From positions 2,245,292 to 2,309,291 of the forward strand of contig NZ_CP048627.1 of assembly GCF_010669225.1 (NCBI RefSeq): 64,000 nt of DNA, in the 5' to 3' direction. The stretch's first letter is position 1. Every line of letters begins with the position of its first letter. The position numbers were made by a program, and so were the translations under genes. This stretch comes from Megamonas funiformis (GTDB taxonomy: Bacteria > Bacillota > Negativicutes > Selenomonadales > Selenomonadaceae). Shown piece after piece: positions 59,564 through 64,000 of the stretch. Under the pieces are notes generated by a model. The model did no database searches. It was not told the origin of the DNA and was given only the letters and a program-made list of their open reading frames with translations.

Positions 59564-61213
59564 TTATTTATTAATCAAAATAGTATATGACCCTTCAGTT
59601 AATACTTGTTTCGCTGGAGAAGTCAATACATTGAGACATTTATCTTTATAACGTTCTTTAACCACAATTATAATACGCTTTTGACTGTTCCACAAATCAT
59701 TTAACTCTTTGCCATTGAAAAACCAACCTGCACCACTTGGATGTTCAGAGCCAAACTCAAGTTCACCTTTGAAATCAGCAAGGGCAACTCGTTGATTAGT
59801 GTAATATGGTATGCCGTGATAAAAATCGCCATAATTTACAATTAAAGCGTCTTGTGGATTTAATTCATTGATTTTTTGGCTTACATAATATGCAGATTGA
59901 TTATTGTGTACTTGTTGTTGAACATCATGAAGACCTAAACCAAAGAAAAATCCCATGACACAAAGAACACTTACAGTGCAACGAAATCTTTTTGTTTTTA
60001 TCCAAACAAAAATAGAGGCAATAGTACCGATGAATAATGCTGCTGTGAGTAAACCACCTTCGGCAATGAATTCATCAATTGTCAAATAATTAGAACTTAA
60101 GACATAGCCGACTAAAGCTCCGACAAAAGCTAAGCATAAGATGCTATTGATTAAAAAGCTATGACTAAGCCAAGAATTTTCATCTTCAAAACGTTTGATG
60201 GAAGCTGCAATTAAAATAGCAAGTGGCATCCAGCAAGGCATAATATATGGTACTAATTTAGAATCAGAAATAGAGTAAAAAATGAAAATGATAAAGAACC
60301 ATAATAATAAGAAGATGATATCAAAGCGATTGCGCTGAGATGTTGTTTTACGAATAACACCTTTTTTACTAAATAAAGATAATAAAAATCCAGTCCAAGG
60401 TAACATGCCGATGATTACAAATGGAATGAAGAACCACCAAGGCTGGAATCTATCGTGCATTTTAGTTGTAAAACGCAAGAAATGCTCACGAACAAAGAAG
60501 AAATAAAAGAAATCATGGTTTGCTTGGCAAACAAGATAAAACCATGGAATAGTAACGATGAGAAAAGCTAAAATTCCAGGTAGATAAAATAATTTTAAGA
60601 ATAAACGAGGTCTTTTTGTTAAAATTGTGTACCAAAATAAAATACCAAATGGTAAGATTATGGCAACTAAGCCCTTAGTTAAAACACCAAAGCCCATGGC
60701 GATATAAAAGGCAACAAGCCATTTTTTCTTTTCTGAGCGTTCAAAAGCATAGAAAAATACCATGCAGGCTGTCATAAATAAAGTCAGAGCCATATCTAAA
60801 ATATTAATAGAGGCAACGATTAAATTTAAACAAGATGTGGCTAGAATAGCACTAGCGAGTAGACCTACTTTGCGAGAATACATCATTGTGCCTAAAAATC
60901 CAGCAAGACCAACGCAACCGATAGCTGATAATGCAGGCAAGATACGTCCGGCAAATTCTGTAACACCGAAAATTTTCATCATGATGGCAGTAAACCAATA
61001 TTGAAAAGCAGGTTTTTCAAAGTATTCTACACCGTTTAAATGTGGAGTGATAAAATCGCCACTAAGTAACATTTCACGAGGTATTTGATTGTAACGACCT
61101 TCATCAGGGTCCATTAAATGATAAGAGCCTAAATGGGCTAAATAGAGATAAAAAATAGCTAAAACAAATATTCCCAACAGTAATTTTTTATTTTTTAGAC
61201 AAAAATCACGCAA
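59564..61213 (-). CDS. arnT: Ara4N-lipid A transferase (GT83)
   Basis: The 549-residue inner-membrane protein transfers L-Ara4N from undecaprenyl phosphate to lipid A on the periplasmic side, giving resistance to cationic peptides such as polymyxin. The first periplasmic loop MDPDEGRYNQIPREM (about residue 33) has the catalytic Asp-Glu of GT-C enzymes, followed by GDFITPHLNGVEYFEKP. Twelve or so membrane segments and a soluble C-terminal domain follow. The start is a TTG seven bases after AGGAGG. It is the first gene of the operon T-B-C-A-A-D; a tandem 35-bp repeat lies about 105 bases upstream. Confidence 0.9.
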   Translation of the reverse strand: MRDFCLKNKKLLLGIFVLAIFYLYLAHLGSYHLMDPDEGRYNQIPREMLLSGDFITPHLNGVEYFEKPAFQYWFTAIMMKIFGVTEFAGRILPALSAIGCVGLAGFLGTMMYSRKVGLLASAILATSCLNLIVASINILDMALTLFMTACMVFFYAFERSEKKKWLVAFYIAMGFGVLTKGLVAIILPFGILFWYTILTKRPRLFLKLFYLPGILAFLIVTIPWFYLVCQANHDFFYFFFVREHFLRFTTKMHDRFQPWWFFIPFVIIGMLPWTGFLLSLFSKKGVIRKTTSQRNRFDIIFLLLWFFIIFIFYSISDSKLVPYIMPCWMPLAILIAASIKRFEDENSWLSHSFLINSILCLAFVGALVGYVLSSNYLTIDEFIAEGGLLTAALFIGTIASIFVWIKTKRFRCTVSVLCVMGFFFGLGLHDVQQQVHNNQSAYYVSQKINELNPQDALIVNYGDFYHGIPYYTNQRVALADFKGELEFGSEHPSGAGWFFNGKELNDLWNSQKRIIIVVKERYKDKCLNVLTSPAKQVLTEGSYTILINK

Positions 61214-61318
61214 GAAAAAACCTCCTAGATAAATGATTTTAAAAATATGTTTAAACTATATAATTATACTATTTTTTATATTTCTCTACAATCAAGATAT
61301 AGTATAGATATCTAAAAT

Positions 61319-61388
61319 GATTTTTTCCTGAAAGAATAATATAAGATAGCGAAGATTTTTTCCTGAAAGAATAATATAAGATAGCGAA
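61319..61388. repeat. Tandem 35-bp repeat in the arnT promoter region
   Basis: Two identical 35-base units lie head to tail (61319-61353 and 61354-61388), each with TCCTGAAAGAATAATATAAG followed by ATAGCGAA. They sit in the 252-base region between arnT (minus) and the SMR gene (plus). The exact duplication could be a recent slippage or a paired binding site for a response regulator. Confidence 0.85.
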
Positions 61389-61465
61389 GATTTTTTTGAT
61401 TTTTGCTGTAAGATTGTACTAGATGTGTTAAGATTAATAATTGATAAATAAAGGGAGATGAAATT

Positions 61466-61831
61466 TTGACAAATTTATTATTGATATTAACAGGTGTATT
61501 GTTAAATGCAGCTGCTCAATTGGTTTTAAAAAAAGGAATGTCGCAGATAGGAAGCATACAAGTAGATATTAATTCTATATTGACCATGGTTTTAAAAGCT
61601 AGCACAAATATTTATGTATGGTCTGGGCTTATTTTCTATGTGATAAGTTTTGTTGTTTGGCTTATGGTACTTTCGCGAGTAGAAGTAAGTTATGCTTATC
61701 CATTTTTAAGCATAGGTTATATCATAGCTGCTTTTGTGGGTTATTTTTATTTTGGCGAGTCAATGACTTTGAATAAAATAGGTGGTATCATCATCATTTG
61801 CTTGGGAGTATTTTTATTATATCGTTCTTGA
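61466..61831 (+). CDS. SMR/EamA-type small transporter, possible Ara4N-lipid flippase
   Basis: The 121-residue protein has four membrane helices of the small multidrug resistance fold. LLNAAAQLVLKKGM near residue 10, VWLMVLSRVEVSYAYPFLS near residue 67 and YFGESMTLNKIGGI near residue 92 are the family landmarks. ArnE and ArnF, which flip undecaprenyl-phosphate-Ara4N, belong to this group and are otherwise missing from the cluster, so this single protein may do the job as a homodimer. A multidrug or polyamine role cannot be excluded. It starts with TTG eight bases after GGGAG and is divergent from arnT. Confidence 0.8.
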   Translation: MTNLLLILTGVLLNAAAQLVLKKGMSQIGSIQVDINSILTMVLKASTNIYVWSGLIFYVISFVVWLMVLSRVEVSYAYPFLSIGYIIAAFVGYFYFGESMTLNKIGGIIIICLGVFLLYRS

Positions 61832-61868
61832 TAAAATTATATTATTAATTTGAACATAGAAGGATTTT

Positions 61869-62627
61869 ATGATGAAAGCTAAAAATTATGTAAAAGTAGG
61901 ATTAGTAATATCTATCGTTTTGCATGTAGCGATTTTTGCTCTAGGTGGATATGTTATGAATAATATAACAAAAGAATTAAACGAAAAATCAATGCTACAA
62001 TCCTCTGCTGATGAAGATATTACGTATGTAGATATTGGAATAACTCAAGAGGACGAGTCAAATGATATAGTAGTTGAAGAGGCAGAAGACATCAATGCTC
62101 AATCGGAAATAGTTGTTGATGAAGAAGAATTAGAAAAACAAAAACCACCAATAGAAACAATTAATCCACCAGAAGAAAAAAAGCCAGAACCTGTAGTAAA
62201 AAAAGAACCTAGACACAAATTTCGCACATATAAAGATACAAAAATCGTAGTTAAAGAGATATCAAAAGAAAATCTTGTATTGAATTTTAGCGATGTAAAA
62301 GATTCTAAGGATTTAATGCCAACTTATAAACATAAAGAAAAACCTGTTTATGATTATAATTTAGTACCAGAAGGCGAAGCTATTATCATAGTAGTGGAAT
62401 ATATCATGGACGAACAGGGCAAAATAATACAGGCTTATCCTGTGTTACCTGCTGAAAAATCTGATTTAGGTTTAAGTGAAGAAGAATATCAAGATTTAAA
62501 TACAGCATGTATACAAGCTTTAGAAAAATATGAAATTATTCCACCTAAGGATAAAAGAGGAAATATTCCTCAACAGGAAAAATTTATCTTAACTCATGAT
62601 GGTGCAGTAGAAAAATTTGAGTTTTAA
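61869..62627 (+). CDS. TonB-like energy transducer protein
   Basis: The 252-residue protein has one N-terminal membrane helix (about 11-33), an acidic stretch (DEDITYVDIG and EEAEDIN), a Pro/Lys/Glu-rich linker (NPPEEKKPEPVVKKEPRHK, about 97-117) and a C-terminal domain of about 90 residues. That domain has VVEYIMDEQGKIIQAYPV and EYQDLNTACIQALEKYEI, which follow the TonB_C pattern. It would link an ExbB-ExbD motor to outer-membrane receptors, or serve envelope integrity; no exbBD is present here. It begins 37 bases after the SMR gene. The family match is moderate. Confidence 0.65.
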   Translation: MMKAKNYVKVGLVISIVLHVAIFALGGYVMNNITKELNEKSMLQSSADEDITYVDIGITQEDESNDIVVEEAEDINAQSEIVVDEEELEKQKPPIETINPPEEKKPEPVVKKEPRHKFRTYKDTKIVVKEISKENLVLNFSDVKDSKDLMPTYKHKEKPVYDYNLVPEGEAIIIVVEYIMDEQGKIIQAYPVLPAEKSDLGLSEEEYQDLNTACIQALEKYEIIPPKDKRGNIPQQEKFILTHDGAVEKFEF

Positions 62628-62635
62628 ATAAAAAA

Positions 62636-62682
62636 TAGCATGTTAAAGGTTATGTTGAATTTCGTAATCTTTAACATGCTTT
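62636..62682. terminator. Bidirectional terminator
   Basis: AGCATGTTAAAG and CTTTAACATGCT form a perfect 12-bp stem, extended by TTA/TAA after a mismatch, with A and T runs on either side. It serves the TonB-like gene (plus) and the second arnT-like gene (minus). Confidence 0.88.
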
Positions 62683-62687
62683 TTTAT

Positions 62688-64000
62688 TTAGTTATGAGTG
62701 ATAATTAAATATTTATTAGTTTCAAAGTAAATAACAGCATTTTCATCATTTAATTCAGTTAAACATTCTTGTTTATATTTTTGAGGAACGACTAATATCG
62801 CATGAGGATTTTGTTGCCATGTGGATAAAAATTCTTCTTTGTTAAAGAACCAGCCCTGTCCGCTATCGTGCTTAGAGCCAAATTCTAATTCACCTAGATA
62901 ATCATAAATGGCAATGCGTGATTTTGTATAAAATGGTAAATCTTGAAGATAATCTTTATAGGAGATTATTAGCGTATCTTTTGTTTTTAAAATATTTACT
63001 ACTTGAGCAATTTCTTTTCCTGTGCGATGTTGAGCTACTTGTGTGATTACAGGTTGTAAAGAAAAGCTAAATAAAATAGCAGATATAGCATAAATTGCGA
63101 TTATTTGTGAGAAATTTTTATATTTATACCAAGATATAAATATTATTAGATTAGAGATAAATAGTACTAAAATGATGAAACTGCCAGAAAAAATAAATTC
63201 CTCTAAACTGATAAAATCGCTTTTAATAGCTGTTACGATTAAAGCAACAATGATGAGCAGGGAAATAAAAGCGTTAATGAATAGAGCGATTTTTATTTTA
63301 GTTGTCTGATAAGAAATGTGATTTAAATGACGACTAATCAATATAGCAATAGGCATCAAACAAGGAACTATATAAGGTACGAGTTTAGAGTCAGACATGG
63401 AGTAAAAAACAAAAATTATACTAAACCATAGACATAAATAAATATATTTATGTCTATGAGGATTAGTTATAAATTTATACCATGTTCTTTTTGGTGATTT
63501 GGATAATAAAGAGGAGATAAAAAATCCAGTCCATGGAAAAATTCCTAAAATGATACAAGGTATGAAGAAATAAAAAGGTTGATAACGGTCATGAACTTTG
63601 GTTAAATAGCGTAAGAAATGTTCATGGATAAAAAAGAAATAGAAGAAGTCTGGATTATCTTTGCAAACTAAATAAAACCATGGCACACAAATCACGAGAA
63701 AAATTAATATACCGATAAGAGAAATACTTTTCAATAGTAGTTTTAAATTTTTAGTAAGCAAACAATAACAAAATATAATGGCAAAGGTTAAAACAATAGC
63801 GATTAGACCTTTTGTTAAAGTACCAAAAGCCATAGAAGCGTAAAATATATATAGATATTTTGATTTTAATGTAGTACTAAATTGATAATAACTCACCATA
63901 GATAGGGTGATGAAAAAAGATATTGCCATATCTAAGATATTTAAAGAGCCTATAATTAAATAAAGAAAGGAACTGCCAATTATAATACTAGCTAGAAAAC
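62688..64000 (-). CDS. Second ArnT-like GT83 glycosyltransferase (N-terminus outside window)
   Basis: The frame is open to the window edge; the visible 437 codons match ArnT at 59564-61213 from its fourth membrane segment on. Shared wording includes GSLNILDMAISFF (ASINILDMALTLF in the first), PWFYLVCKDNPDFFYFFF, DRYQPFYFFIP, and SDSKLVPYIVPCLMPIAI, and the C-terminal GELEFGSKHDSGQGWFF. Identity looks like about 40-50 percent. It may modify lipid A or another lipid-linked glycan with Ara4N or a different sugar. The catalytic first loop lies outside the window, so activity cannot be judged. Confidence 0.88.
   Translation of the reverse strand, partial: FLASIIIGSSFLYLIIGSLNILDMAISFFITLSMVSYYQFSTTLKSKYLYIFYASMAFGTLTKGLIAIVLTFAIIFCYCLLTKNLKLLLKSISLIGILIFLVICVPWFYLVCKDNPDFFYFFFIHEHFLRYLTKVHDRYQPFYFFIPCIILGIFPWTGFFISSLLSKSPKRTWYKFITNPHRHKYIYLCLWFSIIFVFYSMSDSKLVPYIVPCLMPIAILISRHLNHISYQTTKIKIALFINAFISLLIIVALIVTAIKSDFISLEEFIFSGSFIILVLFISNLIIFISWYKYKNFSQIIAIYAISAILFSFSLQPVITQVAQHRTGKEIAQVVNILKTKDTLIISYKDYLQDLPFYTKSRIAIYDYLGELEFGSKHDSGQGWFFNKEEFLSTWQQNPHAILVVPQKYKQECLTELNDENAVIYFETNKYLIITHN

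Noticed and set aside
1-64000. tRNA or rRNA genes
   Set aside because: No T-loop GGTTCGAATCC-like sequence with matching acceptor stem and no rRNA signature was seen on either strand by eye; a tRNAscan run would settle it.

Overview
The window looks like the chromosome of a low-GC, diderm Firmicute of the class Negativicutes, most likely Selenomonadaceae and close to Megamonas (family-level inference from gene content, not from a marker gene). Firmicute traits are strong GGAGG-type ribosome binding sites, a leucine T-box, a PerR-type regulator and a WalJ-HtrA-RlmH cluster. Outer-membrane traits are a Wza/Wzz-type export pair, a complete L-Ara4N lipid A operon and a TonB-like protein. No rRNA, tRNA or CRISPR array was seen.

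Layout. 1-10954 (minus strand) is a surface-polysaccharide operon running wza, wzz, a WbaP-type initiating transferase, manC, a DUF1972 glycosyltransferase, an SDR-cytidylyltransferase fusion, licD, a GT32-type transferase, a Wzy/WaaL-type polymerase and a GT2 cut by the window edge. The distal part (1 to about 5.9 kb) is visibly more A+T-rich and looks acquired. 11.1-14.2 kb holds an NhaC-type antiporter, an unannotated TxpA/BsrG-like type I toxin with a convergent antisense RNA, and a TDT transporter. 14.2-15.7 kb is a gene-free block of foldback repeats, and a second block lies at 21.2-21.6 kb. 15.7-38.6 kb is mostly housekeeping: pepD, amt-glnB under a leader that fits ANTAR-controlled antitermination, putP, two paralogous ArsB/NhaD transporters, glnS, perR, walJ-htrA-rlmH, tadA, two universal stress proteins, alr and a TatD-associated radical SAM gene. 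38.6-40.4 kb is an apparently intact IS200/IS605 element (tnpA+tnpB). 40.4-48.8 kb is branched-chain amino acid synthesis (leuA with T-box, ilvD, pdxK on minus; leuCDB on plus), followed by a candidate small RNA.

48.9-54.4 kb is a decaying accessory patch. It contains an AraC regulator, an internally deleted PTS remnant behind two LacI-type operators, an intact ScrR-like LacI repressor, the first codons of a GH32 sucrase cut off by a 5'-truncated IS605 tnpB copy, a zinc-ribbon ORF, and an IS150-type IS3 element inserted exactly in the loop of a transcription terminator. 54.4-64 kb is the arn operon (arnT-B-C-A(formyltransferase)-A(decarboxylase)-D, with ArnA split in two), a divergent SMR protein that could be the Ara4N-lipid flippase, a TonB-like protein and a second ArnT paralogue running off the window.

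The most notable non-coding signals are (i) the type I toxin-antitoxin locus at 12.82-13.04 kb, (ii) the two-hexaloop ANTAR-type leader of amt-glnB, (iii) five foldback elements with a constant 20-nt loop and covarying arms, (iv) a promoter plus terminator pair defining a roughly 57-nt RNA after leuB, and (v) a tnpB relic whose RNA scaffold has lost one hairpin.
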